Of a stretch of DNA of 64,000 bases, positions 8,747-17,464 are shown piece after piece. The notes beneath the pieces are model-generated. The model was not told the DNA's origin and searched no databases. It worked only from the letters and a program-made list of their open reading frames with translations. The translations under genes and the position numbers were made by a program. Source of the stretch: Deltaproteobacteria bacterium (GTDB lineage: Bacteria > Desulfobacterota > Binatia > HRBIN30 > JACQVA1); contig JACOST010000002.1 in NCBI GenBank assembly GCA_016178705.1, positions 1-64,000 on the forward strand. Reading direction: 5' to 3'. Each line of letters begins with the position of its first letter. Position 1 is the first letter of the stretch.

Positions 8747-9604
8747 TCAGAAGGCGATCGAGGGTAGAAACGCTCCTTGCGGTTCGTTGTACAGTCCGAC
8801 GCTCATCAATGTCATCGGCTGCACGATGCGCAGGCCGTGGTTGAGGCACCAACGGAGCAACTCGGCATTGCGCGTCGGCACTAGGACGCCAGGGCCGAAG
8901 AACGTCGGCGCCGCTGCGATTAGCGCCTTGATGTCGTCGGTGCTCTCGCCGACTGCGTGCGAGATGAAGCCGATGCCGGTGCTGTAGCCGCTGATGCGGC
9001 CATCATGTTCGACGACATTCGCGTGGCCCTGCTGAATCGCATCGCGCACTTCGCCTTCGCGCGTGTGCCCATGTACGCGCACGCAGACGCGCGTACACGC
9101 GGCGAGATCCGCCGCCGTCGCCAACCGCACGGCGTAGCCGGGAATCGTCGCCGCAATCGGCGGGCCTTGCATGCACGACAGCGGTTCGCGCGGATCGAAG
9201 CCGAGCTTGGTGTAGAGCGACAACGAGCGGTTGTGAAACGCGGCCTGCACCAAGCGCACGCCAGGAAACTTCCGCCGAGCGGCGCGATCGAGCATGTGCC
9301 GCATGAGCTGGCCACCGACGCCGCTGTTCTGCGTCGCCGGGTCGACGGAGATCGGACCGATGCCGCCGATCGGCGTGCGCTCGTCCATCGCGTTGCTGCC
9401 GATGATCCGCCCGTCGCGCTCCGCCGTCACGACGTAGATCTCCGGGTGCGCAATCATCATCGCCAGCATGCCGCTGGCGATCTCGGGCGTGGGAAAGTCG
9501 GGCGGGAAGTTGTGCTCGGCGTTGATCTTACCAAACGCCTCGTAGCAGATGCGGCCGCAGACCTCGACGTCCTCCGGCCGGGCTTCGCGCAGTGTGATAT
9601 TCAC
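8747..9604 (-). CDS. GNAT family N-acetyltransferase with two halves
   Basis: 285 residues from a GTG start with AGAGG about seven bases upstream. The first half is a complete GNAT domain: ITLREARPEDVE, VTAERDGRIIGSNAM, and the acetyl-CoA loop VDPATQNSGVGGQLM, then NRSLSLYTKLGF. The second half, from about residue 155 (YAVRLATAADLAACTRVC), resembles a degenerate second GNAT-like domain. It transfers an acyl group to an unknown amine. It converges on the GST gene. No operon partner is evident apart from the lipoprotein gene upstream on the same strand. Confidence 0.87.
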   Translation of the reverse strand: MNITLREARPEDVEVCGRICYEAFGKINAEHNFPPDFPTPEIASGMLAMMIAHPEIYVVTAERDGRIIGSNAMDERTPIGGIGPISVDPATQNSGVGGQLMRHMLDRAARRKFPGVRLVQAAFHNRSLSLYTKLGFDPREPLSCMQGPPIAATIPGYAVRLATAADLAACTRVCVRVHGHTREGEVRDAIQQGHANVVEHDGRISGYSTGIGFISHAVGESTDDIKALIAAAPTFFGPGVLVPTRNAELLRWCLNHGLRIVQPMTLMSVGLYNEPQGAFLPSIAF

Positions 9605-9636
9605 GACTCACCTCTCACGGTGCGAACAAGCTGTGG

Positions 9637-10086
9637 TTACGACGTCGGCGCCCCCTCTTTCTCATCAAATGTCGTCACCAGCCAGTGTCCGCCGTCGTTG
9701 GCGAGCGTGAGTGAGGCGACAATCTTGCCGACGTCCGACGTACGCGCGTTCACGTTGTACGCGTACGTCGCTTGGGTCGGGCTCGTCTGCGCTTCGGAGG
9801 CGAGGCTGAAGCCGACGCTGGGCTTGCCCGATGCTGCGTCGGGCGCCACCCCTTGAAGCGCTTGCAGCTCGCCTTCAAGCTTCGTCTTCGCAGCGCCGCC
9901 GCACAGCTTGACGGCATCCGCCACGTTCATCTGCACGTAGTAGATCGTCATGAAGCGGTCGGCGACTTGTCGTGATTCGTCGGGTTTCGAGCAGCCCGGC
10001 ACCATCAACGCAAGGGCGAACGAGAAAGTGAGGACACCGCTCCACAGGGTTCGGGTTTCGCTGCGCAGCGCGCGATTGGCCAACAT
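9637..10086 (-). CDS. Putative lipoprotein of unknown function
   Basis: 149 residues beginning with a basic n-region and a hydrophobic stretch ending MVPGC, a good lipobox. The mature part is small and polar, with YAYNVNARTSDVGKIVASLTLANDGGHWLVTTF near the end, suggesting a compact beta-rich NTF2-like or DUF4878-like domain; I do not recognise it firmly. ATG at 10086 has AGGGA about ten bases upstream. The GNAT gene follows on the same strand after a short gap, so the two could be co-transcribed. Confidence 0.65.
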   Translation of the reverse strand: MLANRALRSETRTLWSGVLTFSFALALMVPGCSKPDESRQVADRFMTIYYVQMNVADAVKLCGGAAKTKLEGELQALQGVAPDAASGKPSVGFSLASEAQTSPTQATYAYNVNARTSDVGKIVASLTLANDGGHWLVTTFDEKEGAPTS

Positions 10087-10164
10087 GGCTCGTCCCTAAA
10101 GCACGAGGCGTGAGAAAAAAAAAGGCCAGGCGGGCTTCGCGCAATGGTCTGGGGCAGTGGGTCC

Positions 10165-10240
10165 GTCATACCGGCGAAAGCCGGTATCCAGGCGGGGTGT
10201 GGGGCGCGATCCTGGATTCCGGCTTTCGCCGGAATCACGA
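10165..10240. repeat. REP-like inverted repeat, copy 2
   Basis: GTCATACCGGCGAAAGCCGGTATCCAG (first arm, split here: ACCGGCGAAAGCCGGT core) and CTGGATTCCGGCTTTCGCC form an imperfect palindrome of the same family as 6712-6789. Compensating base changes (ATACC/GGTAT versus ATTCC/GGAAT) keep each small hairpin paired. The open frame of the next gene runs through it, which would give a false N-terminal extension. Confidence 0.85.
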
Positions 10241-10322
10241 ATGGGAGGGGGTCGCACCATTCTTCGCCGGAGGAAAAACAGGCGGCTTGCAACCACGACC
10301 AACACGCGGCACGGTGCGGAGC

Positions 10323-10748
10323 GTGATCACAGTTCCACGCGAGTTGCTGGGGCGCGATGTCGACCTGGGTGAAGTCACGGTGACGGCCGAAATGATCGCC
10401 ACCTACGCGCGCGCGGTCGGTGACGACGAGACCCTCGCCGGGTCGCTGCACGAAGCGCCGCCAACCTTCTGCCTGGTGTTGCGGCGTGGGATGACGCCGG
10501 AGATCGAGTTGCCGCCCGGCATGTTCGGTGTGTACGGCGGTCACGACATGGAATTTCATCAGGCCATTCGAACGGGCGAAACCTATCGCATCAGCGCCCG
10601 CATTACCGACGTGTTCGAGAAGAGCGGCCGCACCGGCGCGTTGACGGTGGTGGTGCGCGAGGCCGACATTCGCGACCAGCGAGGCGAACTGGTGACCCGC
10701 GTGATCGAGCACCAGATCGTGCGGCAACGGGGAAGTCAGGATCGATGA
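10323..10748 (+). CDS. MaoC-like hydratase, N-terminal hot-dog subunit
   Basis: About 141 residues of the FAS1-like/MaoC hydratase family, hot-dog fold without the full catalytic motif; such proteins pair with a second MaoC subunit to hydrate enoyl-CoA. Visible: VTAEMIATYARAVGD, PPTFCLVLRRGM, and MEFHQAIRTGETYRISARITDVFEKSGRTG, typical of the group. GTG 10323 is the preferred start; GTG 10314 is possible. The frame extends upstream to 10110 but that part translates the REP palindrome, so it is not coding. The next gene overlaps by four bases (ATGA), supporting a heterodimer. Confidence 0.85.
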   Translation: MITVPRELLGRDVDLGEVTVTAEMIATYARAVGDDETLAGSLHEAPPTFCLVLRRGMTPEIELPPGMFGVYGGHDMEFHQAIRTGETYRISARITDVFEKSGRTGALTVVVREADIRDQRGELVTRVIEHQIVRQRGSQDR

Positions 10749-11167
10749 TCGGCCTCGGGGACGAACTGGGTCCGCGGCCACGTGCCGCTGTTTCCGCGGC
10801 GGAGGTCGCCGCCTATGTGGGCGCCGGTCAGATGCGCGAGCAGCTCTTCACCGACGCCGCGTACGCGCAGCGACTCGGTTTTGCCGATATCATCGTCCCA
10901 GGGCCGATGCTGACGGCATTCATCGAGCGCTTTCTGCGCGTCGAGTTGCCCGGCTGGCGTCTCGAACGCCTAAGCACCACTTTCCGCGTGCCGACGCCGA
11001 TTGACCGGTCGCTGGTCTTCCGCGGCGCCATCACCGAACATCACGAAATGCCCGACGGCGAGCGCCTGGTGTGCGACGTCCTTATCGAGCATCAGGACTC
11101 GCAACCCGATCGGACACACGGCGAGCGCGCGGTTACGGGAACGGCTACGCTCTACCGAGCGAGATGA
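10745..11167 (+). CDS. MaoC-like dehydratase, catalytic-type subunit
   Basis: 140 residues, second half of the two-gene MaoC hydratase. It contains a helix-strand hot-dog pattern: QLFTDAAYAQRLGFADIIVPGPMLTAFIERFL is the usual central helix with the GFxDxIVPGxM signature, followed by STTFRVPTPIDRSLVFRG. Start overlaps the previous stop by four bases. The partner arrangement resembles two-gene hydratases in steroid and fatty-acid degradation. The canonical D-x4-H dyad is not obvious, so activity of this subunit is uncertain. Confidence 0.83.
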   Translation: MIGLGDELGPRPRAAVSAAEVAAYVGAGQMREQLFTDAAYAQRLGFADIIVPGPMLTAFIERFLRVELPGWRLERLSTTFRVPTPIDRSLVFRGAITEHHEMPDGERLVCDVLIEHQDSQPDRTHGERAVTGTATLYRAR

Positions 11168-11468
11168 AGCGACGCCCCAGATGAGGCAGCGGCCACTGAC
11201 AGGCTTTGCAAGACCACCGGCCCCTCGATACGCCGCCCTTCGATACGAAGCCTGCGGCTTCTACTCAGTGCGGCTACTCGGGGAAGCGGCCTTTTTCCCG
11301 GGAGAGTCCAATATCCCTTTGCCCGAGTACATCGCGACGCGATCGTATCGAGGGCCGTCTTGCCCACTGGCAAGCGACTCGGCGAGTTGCTAGGCTCCGG
11401 CGCACTTCGGCGCCACCCACACTCACTTCAATCCATTCGATCGAGCGCAGGACGCTATCCCGGACATC
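11168..11468. other. Intergenic region with an inverted-repeat element
   Basis: No gene is visible. Most of the stretch is occupied by an inverted-repeat-bounded element at 11218-11357, described separately. The remainder should contain the promoter of the APC permease gene. Confidence 0.5.
11218..11357. repeat. 140-bp element bounded by inverted repeats
   Basis: CGGCCCCTCGATACG at 11218-11232 faces CGTATCGAGGGCCG at 11344-11357 (one unpaired base). Inside, further CGATACGAAG and CTACTCAGTGCGGCTACTCGG segments suggest internal pairing. It looks like a small non-autonomous interspersed repeat; no transposase is encoded. Confidence 0.7.
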
Positions 11469-13316
11469 ATGACTTCGCTGGTTCTGTTCATCATCAACGT
11501 TGGCCTGGCGATCGCCTGCGCCTTCGTGCTGCGCCAAAAGGGATTGTTGGGATTCGCCAAGGGCGGCAAGTGGTACGTCACCTGGCTCGCCACCGGCGTG
11601 ATCACGCTGATGGACGAGCTGACCTCGGTCTTTTACGCGCCCGCCGAGGCCCACCGCTTCATCGGTGCGCAAGCGATCTTCTTCATCGCGTTCACCTCGT
11701 TGCTGATGCGGTTCCTCTCCAGCCGCATGGTCGAGATCGGGCAGATCCTCGAACGCAACAACGTGCGCGGCGGCGGCGTCTACTCGTTCTCGTACTTCGT
11801 CCTCGGCCCGATCGCATCATTCGTTGCGGTCGCGTCGATCATGGTCGACTACATTCTCACCGCCTGCATCTCGACGGTGAGTGCCGTCACCAACGGCACG
11901 ACGTTCGTAATGCTCGGACCGATGACCGCGCACGCCATGGTGCTGGGGATCATTTGGGGTGTTGCCGGCCTCAACATCATGGGCATCCGCGAGAACGCGC
12001 GCGTGACCTTCGGCATCTTCCTTGGCGCCGCGGTGGTGTTCGTCAACCTCATCGCCCTCGGCCTGCTGAACATCACGCCGCCGAGCCCGGGCATCATGTT
12101 GGGAAGCGCCACCGGCGTGATCAGCGACATCGGCAGCAACGGTCTTGCGCACGCCATTCAAGTGGTCACCATCGGCGTCGCCAGTTGCGTACTGGCCTAC
12201 TCCGGCATCGAGTCGGTGCTGCAGACCGCAGGGTTGGTCGAGAGTTGGCGCGACATCGCGCGCGCCTATTGGTTCCTTGCCCTCACGGTCGGGATCGTCA
12301 CGCCGGTGGTGACCGCGTTGGCATTGTCCGCCCCGATTGATTTCGCCGCCCACGAAGGCGATCTGATTCCGCACTGGGCCAGCGTGGTCGGCAACGCGCC
12401 GTTCGGCGTCGTCGTCGGCGTGTTCGGCAGTATCATCCTGATCATGGCGGTGAACACCGCCTACGTCGCCTCGAGCGAATTGTTGGAACGAGTCGGCCAT
12501 CGCTACCACTTCGGCTGGCTGATCGAGACGAATCGGCGCGCTTCGCTCTACCGCATCCACATTATCAACGGCGCGCTGTACTCCGCCGTCATCGTTATCA
12601 CCAGCGGCTCGCAGGAATTACTGGCCGACATGTACGCGATCGGGCTACTGGCGAGCTTTTGCATCAACATTGGCTGCCTGCTGATCTATCGCTACTTCCG
12701 CGGCACTGCCGACATCCGCGAGTACTACACTTCCCGCGTCGGCACGTTCGTCCTCGAATTGATCCTGGTAGCCTGCTTCATCTATCTTGCGTTCCACAAA
12801 CCGTACGGCACCGCCATGTGGGCAGCGGTGGTGACAGTACTCCTGGCAGCGGGGATTCCCTTCTCGCGCCGCTACGGTCCCGAGAGGCAGGAGGTCCGGC
12901 GCAGCGACTATCCGATGGAGATGATCCTCGAACTTGCCGAGACCGAGGGGCCGCTGCACCTCTTCTTTCGGCGCCCGGGTGAGCGCGATGTGACGGCCGA
13001 CGGCGGCGGCGCGGCCTTCATCACGTTCTTCTCGCCGCGCCAAGGTATGCCAGAGAAACTGGCGCGCAATCACTATCGCTTTCCCAACCAGGGCGGGGTC
13101 TATCGCAGTATCGCAGCGATGCTGGCTCTGCTGCAGGAGGAATTCAACGGCCAGGACGTCCACATTCATTTGGGCTGGCCGATGTCGTCATGGCTCGACC
13201 GCATGGCGACCGGCGTGTTCGTGGCCAACATGACGCGGCTTCCCAAGTTGTTCCCCAAGCTGCAATTCGCCATCGAGTATCAGCCGCCGCCGGCCAGCGC
13301 GCGCACTACCGGCTGA
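11469..13316 (+). CDS. APC-family permease with cytosolic tail
   Basis: 615 residues. Around twelve hydrophobic segments occupy residues 1-470, with the APC signature region [20 protein letters not shown] and internal [24 protein letters not shown]. Such permeases import amino acids or related solutes with protons or sodium. The last 130 residues (after about 485) form a soluble domain that I do not recognise, with [18 protein letters not shown] and [16 protein letters not shown]. The gene precedes an ABC transporter by only about 20 bases and may be in the same operon. A paralogue with a different tail lies at 17454-19481. Confidence 0.85.
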   Translation: MTSLVLFIINVGLAIACAFVLRQKGLLGFAKGGKWYVTWLATGVITLMDELTSVFYAPAEAHRFIGAQAIFFIAFTSLLMRFLSSRMVEIGQILERNNVRGGGVYSFSYFVLGPIASFVAVASIMVDYILTACISTVSAVTNGTTFVMLGPMTAHAMVLGIIWGVAGLNIMGIRENARVTFGIFLGAAVVFVNLIALGLLNITPPSPGIMLGSATGVISDIGSNGLAHAIQVVTIGVASCVLAYSGIESVLQTAGLVESWRDIARAYWFLALTVGIVTPVVTALALSAPIDFAAHEGDLIPHWASVVGNAPFGVVVGVFGSIILIMAVNTAYVASSELLERVGHRYHFGWLIETNRRASLYRIHIINGALYSAVIVITSGSQELLADMYAIGLLASFCINIGCLLIYRYFRGTADIREYYTSRVGTFVLELILVACFIYLAFHKPYGTAMWAAVVTVLLAAGIPFSRRYGPERQEVRRSDYPMEMILELAETEGPLHLFFRRPGERDVTADGGGAAFITFFSPRQGMPEKLARNHYRFPNQGGVYRSIAAMLALLQEEFNGQDVHIHLGWPMSSWLDRMATGVFVANMTRLPKLFPKLQFAIEYQPPPASARTTG

Positions 13317-13335
13317 GTCGCGCACGGAGCATCGC

Positions 13336-14685
13336 GTGCCTAACGATCGCATCGCCGCATCGGTCCCGAAACCGGCGGACGCGATCGCCGAGGTGCAACA
13401 CATCTCCAAGTCCTTCACCACCGACGGTCGCGAACGACTGGTGCTGCAGGACATCTCGCTTGCCATCCATGCGGGTGAAGTGGTGGCCGTGCTCGGCCCG
13501 TCGGGCTGCGGCAAGTCGACGCTGTTGCGCATCCTCACCGGGCTGGTGCCCGCCACCAGCGGCGCGGTGCTGTGCCACGGACAGCCGTTGCACGGGCTGC
13601 ATCCCGGCGCGGCGATCGTGTTTCAGAACTTCGCCCTCTACCCCTGGCTCACGGTTCACGACAACGTGCGCGTCGGCCTGCACCGCAAAGGGCTCACGCC
13701 AACCGACGAAGCCGAGCGCATCCGTCACGCCATCGACCTCGTTGGCCTCGAAGGCTTCGAAGAGGCGTATCCGAAGGAACTCTCCGGCGGCATGAAGCAA
13801 CGCGTCGGCATCGCCCGCGCGTTCGTCGGCGGGCCGGAGATCCTGTGCATGGACGAACCGTTCTCGGCGCTCGATGTCCTCACCGCCGAATCGCTGCGCT
13901 CTGAAGTGTACGGACTCTGGTCGCGCGGCGATCTCGGCCTCAAGAGCATGCTGCTGATCACGCATCTCATAGATGAAGCGGTGTTCCTCGCCGATCGCAT
14001 CGTGATTCTCGGCGCCAACCCGGGCTGCATCCGCGAAGTGGTGATGAACCCCCTGCCCCACCCGCGCGAGTATCGCGATCCCGCGTTCGTCGCCCTGGTC
14101 GACGAGATTCACGAACTGGTCACGCAGATTCACCTGCCGGAACGCCCGATCGCGCCACCAACGGCGGCACCGGTGCCGGAACCGGTGCCGTTCGTTCAGA
14201 TTGGGGAGATCATCGGCTTGCTCGAAGTCGTCCACGATCATGGCGACCACATCAACATCTTCGAACTGGCGACCCGCCTGCGACTCGAACTGGGGCATGT
14301 GCTGTTGGCGATCAACGCGGCCGAATTGCTGGACCTCGTCGATACGCCGAAGCAAGACGTGCTGCTCACGGCCCTCGGCCGCGAGTTCCTTGCCGCCGCC
14401 GATGCCAACACGCGCAAGCGCATCTTTCACCGACAGCTGCGCAAAGTACCGACGTTCGCGTTCTTGGTCGAGCGCCTGCGCACGGCCCCCAAGCTGCACC
14501 TGCCTGCCGAGATCGTGCAAGAAGAACTGGCGATGCATCTGCCCAACGAACCGCCGCAGCCGCTGTTCGACACCATTGTCACGTGGGGTCGCTACGCCGA
14601 GCTGCTCGGCTACGATTCGGCAACGCAAGCCGTCTACCTCGACGTGGAGAGTACGGCCGGACCGATGGATGGGTTGCGCGCGTGA
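13336..14685 (+). CDS. ABC transporter ATPase with AAA-associated C-terminal domain
   Basis: 449 residues. Residues 15-265 form an ABC ATPase of the nitrate/sulfonate/taurine type: Walker [11 protein letters not shown]-loop [13 protein letters not shown], signature LSGGMKQR, Walker [14 protein letters not shown]-loop [10 protein letters not shown]. From about 290 a second domain ([20 protein letters not shown], then helical segments) matches the AAA-associated C-terminal domain found in putative metal or nitrate-type importers. GTG start at 13336. The stop overlaps the permease GTG (GTGA). Confidence 0.9.
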   Translation: MPNDRIAASVPKPADAIAEVQHISKSFTTDGRERLVLQDISLAIHAGEVVAVLGPSGCGKSTLLRILTGLVPATSGAVLCHGQPLHGLHPGAAIVFQNFALYPWLTVHDNVRVGLHRKGLTPTDEAERIRHAIDLVGLEGFEEAYPKELSGGMKQRVGIARAFVGGPEILCMDEPFSALDVLTAESLRSEVYGLWSRGDLGLKSMLLITHLIDEAVFLADRIVILGANPGCIREVVMNPLPHPREYRDPAFVALVDEIHELVTQIHLPERPIAPPTAAPVPEPVPFVQIGEIIGLLEVVHDHGDHINIFELATRLRLELGHVLLAINAAELLDLVDTPKQDVLLTALGREFLAAADANTRKRIFHRQLRKVPTFAFLVERLRTAPKLHLPAEIVQEELAMHLPNEPPQPLFDTIVTWGRYAELLGYDSATQAVYLDVESTAGPMDGLRA

Positions 14686-16460
14686 CTCCGCTGGCGGCCG
14701 CCATCATTCCCACGACAACCACGCCCACGGCAACCACGCCCGCGACGACCGCGCACCCGCCGGTCCGTTCCCGCTTCTCGTGGGTCGATGCGCTGTTGCT
14801 CCTCGGGTTAGGTGCACTGATCGCCGGCCTCGTCGCGCTCGCACGCCGTTGGGAGGCGCCGCTGCGGCCGACCGTCGACATCGATCTATCGGTGTGGGCG
14901 CTGCCGAAGTACACGCTGCTGTCACTCGCGCGCGGCGTCGCCGCCTACATCCTCTCGCTGATCTTCACTCTGACCTACGGCACGGTAGCCGCGTACAGTC
15001 GGCGGGCGGAGCGCGTGATGATCCCGGTGCTCGACATCCTCCAAGGCATCCCCGTGCTCGGGTTCCTGCCTGGGCTCGTGCTCGGCATGGTGGCACTGTT
15101 TCCGCACTCGAATATTGGCCTGGAGCTCGCCTGCATCGTGATGATCTTCACCGGCCAAGTGTGGAACATGACCTTCGCCTTCTACGGTGCGTTGCGCGCG
15201 ATTCCGACCGAGCTGCGCGAGGCCGCGCAGGTGTATCGCTTCGGCTGGTGGAAGCGCTTCCGCACCGTCGAGGTGCCGTCGGCGATGATCGGCCTGGTCT
15301 GGAACTCGATGATGTCGATGGCCGGGGGTTGGTTCTTCCTCACCGTGAACGAAGCCTTCACGCTCGGCGACCGCGACTTTCGCCTGCCCGGGATCGGTGC
15401 CTACATGAGCGTGGCGATCGAGCGTGGCGATGCCCGGGCGATGGCCGCGGCGGTGGTGGCGATGATCACGATGATCGTGGCGGTCGATCAATTGCTCTGG
15501 CGTCCCGCGCTGGCGTGGGCGCAGAAATTCAAAGTCGAAGAGACCGGGACCGCGCAGGCGCCCACTTCATGGGCGCTCGACCTGCTGCGGCGTTCGCGCG
15601 TGTTGCCATGGATTGAAACGCAGCTTCGACGCATCGCGATGCGTTTGGAATCTCGCCGCGCGGCGCGGTCGGTCCCCAGCCTCGCGAGTCCGTTGTCGCG
15701 GCAACTGTGGTTGCAACGCGGCGCTGGAATCGCCGCGGCCGTCGGTTTTGGAAGCCTCACGCTGTGGGGCGTCACCCACCTCGTGCGTCTGCTCGCCGCC
15801 CTCGCGCTACACGAGTGGCTGCGGCTCCTCATCGCGCTTGCGCTCACCTTTCTGCGCACCGCAACCGCGCTCACGCTCAGCGCGCTCTGGGCCGTGCCGG
15901 TTGGCGTCTGGATTGGGCTGTCGCCAAAACGCGTGCGGATGTTGCAGCCACTGATTCAGATCGCTGCGGCATTCCCAGCCCCGATGATCTTTCCCGTCGT
16001 CACGTTGGTCATTCTCGCGCTCGGCATCAACTTCTCGTGGGGCTGTGTGGTGCTGATGCTGCTCGGCGCGCAGTGGTACGTGCTCTTCAACGTGCTCGCT
16101 GGCGCCAGCGCGATGCCGCAAGACCTTCGAGAAGCGGCCGAAGTCTACGGCCTCAGCCGTTGGGCGCGCTGGCGGACACTGTACTTGCCCGCGATCTTTC
16201 CCAGCCTCGTGACCGGGCTGATCACCGCCGCCGGCGGTGCGTGGAACGCCAGCATCGTCGCCGAGTACGTTCATTATCGCGATCAGACATTGATCGCGCC
16301 GGGGTTGGGTTCGCTGATCACCGAAGCCACGGCCGCGGCCGACTTCCCGCTGCTCGCCGCCGGTGTGCTGACGATGTCGCTCGCGCTAGTCGCACTGAAC
16401 CGCACCGTGTGGCACCGGCTCTATCGACTCGCCGACGACCGCTTCAGTTTGAATCGCTAG
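14682..16460 (+). CDS. ABC transporter permease, two fused BPD domains
   Basis: 592 residues holding two copies of the binding-protein-dependent permease domain. Each has an EAA loop that would contact the ATPase: [20 protein letters not shown] in the first half and [20 protein letters not shown] in the second. This single chain therefore replaces the usual homodimer. Start is GTG 14682, overlapping the ATPase stop by four bases; the open frame upstream would overlap 100 bases of the ATPase and is rejected. No periplasmic binding protein is encoded nearby. Confidence 0.9.
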   Translation: MTPLAAAIIPTTTTPTATTPATTAHPPVRSRFSWVDALLLLGLGALIAGLVALARRWEAPLRPTVDIDLSVWALPKYTLLSLARGVAAYILSLIFTLTYGTVAAYSRRAERVMIPVLDILQGIPVLGFLPGLVLGMVALFPHSNIGLELACIVMIFTGQVWNMTFAFYGALRAIPTELREAAQVYRFGWWKRFRTVEVPSAMIGLVWNSMMSMAGGWFFLTVNEAFTLGDRDFRLPGIGAYMSVAIERGDARAMAAAVVAMITMIVAVDQLLWRPALAWAQKFKVEETGTAQAPTSWALDLLRRSRVLPWIETQLRRIAMRLESRRAARSVPSLASPLSRQLWLQRGAGIAAAVGFGSLTLWGVTHLVRLLAALALHEWLRLLIALALTFLRTATALTLSALWAVPVGVWIGLSPKRVRMLQPLIQIAAAFPAPMIFPVVTLVILALGINFSWGCVVLMLLGAQWYVLFNVLAGASAMPQDLREAAEVYGLSRWARWRTLYLPAIFPSLVTGLITAAGGAWNASIVAEYVHYRDQTLIAPGLGSLITEATAAADFPLLAAGVLTMSLALVALNRTVWHRLYRLADDRFSLNR

Positions 16461-16888
16461 TCTCATCACTGTCGGGGCGAGTTTGGGGGAACCCGCCCCG
16501 ACAGCACCACCCCACCACACTTCGCAAAGCCGATCAGCATCCGCCACCGCATCCCAGTGCCTCGCTGAGCAAGTTGCACGCCCACCATGCTGAGCAATCG
16601 AAACACCGCCGGCGCGCCCGCCCATGATGCGCGAGTGTTCAGAATGTGGCGTGCGAAGAACTGATTGACGCGCGGCGTTGCGGCGCGCGCAGGAGGTTAC
16701 ACGGCATTCTCCCGGCGACGTGCTGCACAGCACTTCGTGCTGCGCCGATCGAAGCGCGCAGCAAACGCCGGAGCACGACTCATCATTGCTGCGCCACGAA
16801 CTCCGTCATTCGCTAATCTAGTCACCGTGCCTCCGCGGATGGCATCGGCACGCCTCGGTCTGCTATTCGCATCCCCAGCGTACATCGA
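16461..16888. other. Intergenic region with stem-loops
   Basis: No convincing gene. A strong hairpin at 16470-16503 follows the ABC permease and is annotated separately. Further on, GTGCTGCACAGCAC at 16720-16733 is a near-perfect palindrome with six-base arms, followed by another CGTGCTGC. The promoter of the DedA gene should be near 16800-16880. Confidence 0.45.
16470..16503 (+). terminator. Stem-loop after ABC permease
   Basis: TGTCGGGGCGAGTT pairs with AACCCGCCCCGACA with one internal mismatch around a TGGGGG loop. There is no T-tract, so termination may depend on Rho or the hairpin may only stabilise the 3' end. Confidence 0.5.
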
Positions 16889-17464
16889 ATGGAAGACTTC
16901 TTAGTTCGCTACGGACTCCTCGCGGTGTTCGCCGGTGTCGCACTGGAAGGTGATGTCTGCGCGCTGCTCGCCGGCGTGGTGGCACATCTCGGCTTTTTCT
17001 CGCTATCCACCGCCATCGTGACAACCTGCGCCGGCGCACTGACGGCCGATTGGATGTGGTATGGCGTCGGTCGCAGCCGCGCCGCCGCGATGCGCGACAG
17101 CGCGATCTATCGCCGCGTCGGTCCGTTCATCGAACGACTCGCGCAACGCATCGGGGTGTGGGAGGTGACCGGCGCACGATTCGTATTCGGTGCGCGCGTG
17201 CCCAGCATGCTGTTCTGGGGCATGAACCGGCTGCCGTTCGGTCGCTTCATCGCGCTGGACTTCCTCGGCTGCGCCCTGTGGTCGACCGTCTTCGTCGCCG
17301 CGGGCTTCATGTTCAGTGGCAGCGCGGCGATGCTGCTCGGCAACATGAAGCGGGCCGAACACTGGCTGCTGGCGGCCCTGCTGGTGACCGCTACCGCGGT
17401 GTTGTTGATCCGGCGCGCGATGCGCTCGCGCCTGCGCCGCGAATCGACCGCCCTCAGATCGTGA
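16889..17464 (+). CDS. DedA/VTT-family membrane protein
   Basis: 191 residues. DedA proteins are inner-membrane lipid scramblase-like proteins. Evidence: the N-terminal YGLLAVFAGVALEGDVCALLAGVVAHLGF with the conserved acidic residue, the re-entrant loop pattern, ARFVFGARVPSMLFWGMNRLPFGRF (the family R-F-x-P-x-x-R region in altered form), and FLGCALWSTVFVAAGF. The C-terminus overlaps the convergent APC-USP gene by 11 bases. Confidence 0.85.
   Translation: MEDFLVRYGLLAVFAGVALEGDVCALLAGVVAHLGFFSLSTAIVTTCAGALTADWMWYGVGRSRAAAMRDSAIYRRVGPFIERLAQRIGVWEVTGARFVFGARVPSMLFWGMNRLPFGRFIALDFLGCALWSTVFVAAGFMFSGSAAMLLGNMKRAEHWLLAALLVTATAVLLIRRAMRSRLRRESTALRS

Noticed and set aside
10110-10322. N-terminal extension of the first MaoC subunit
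   Set aside because: It translates the REP-like palindrome and has no similarity to hydratases.
14583-14681. Upstream start for the ABC permease
   Set aside because: It would overlap 100 bases of the ATPase gene and the added residues are Arg-rich and not membrane-like; GTG 14682 gives the usual 4-base overlap.
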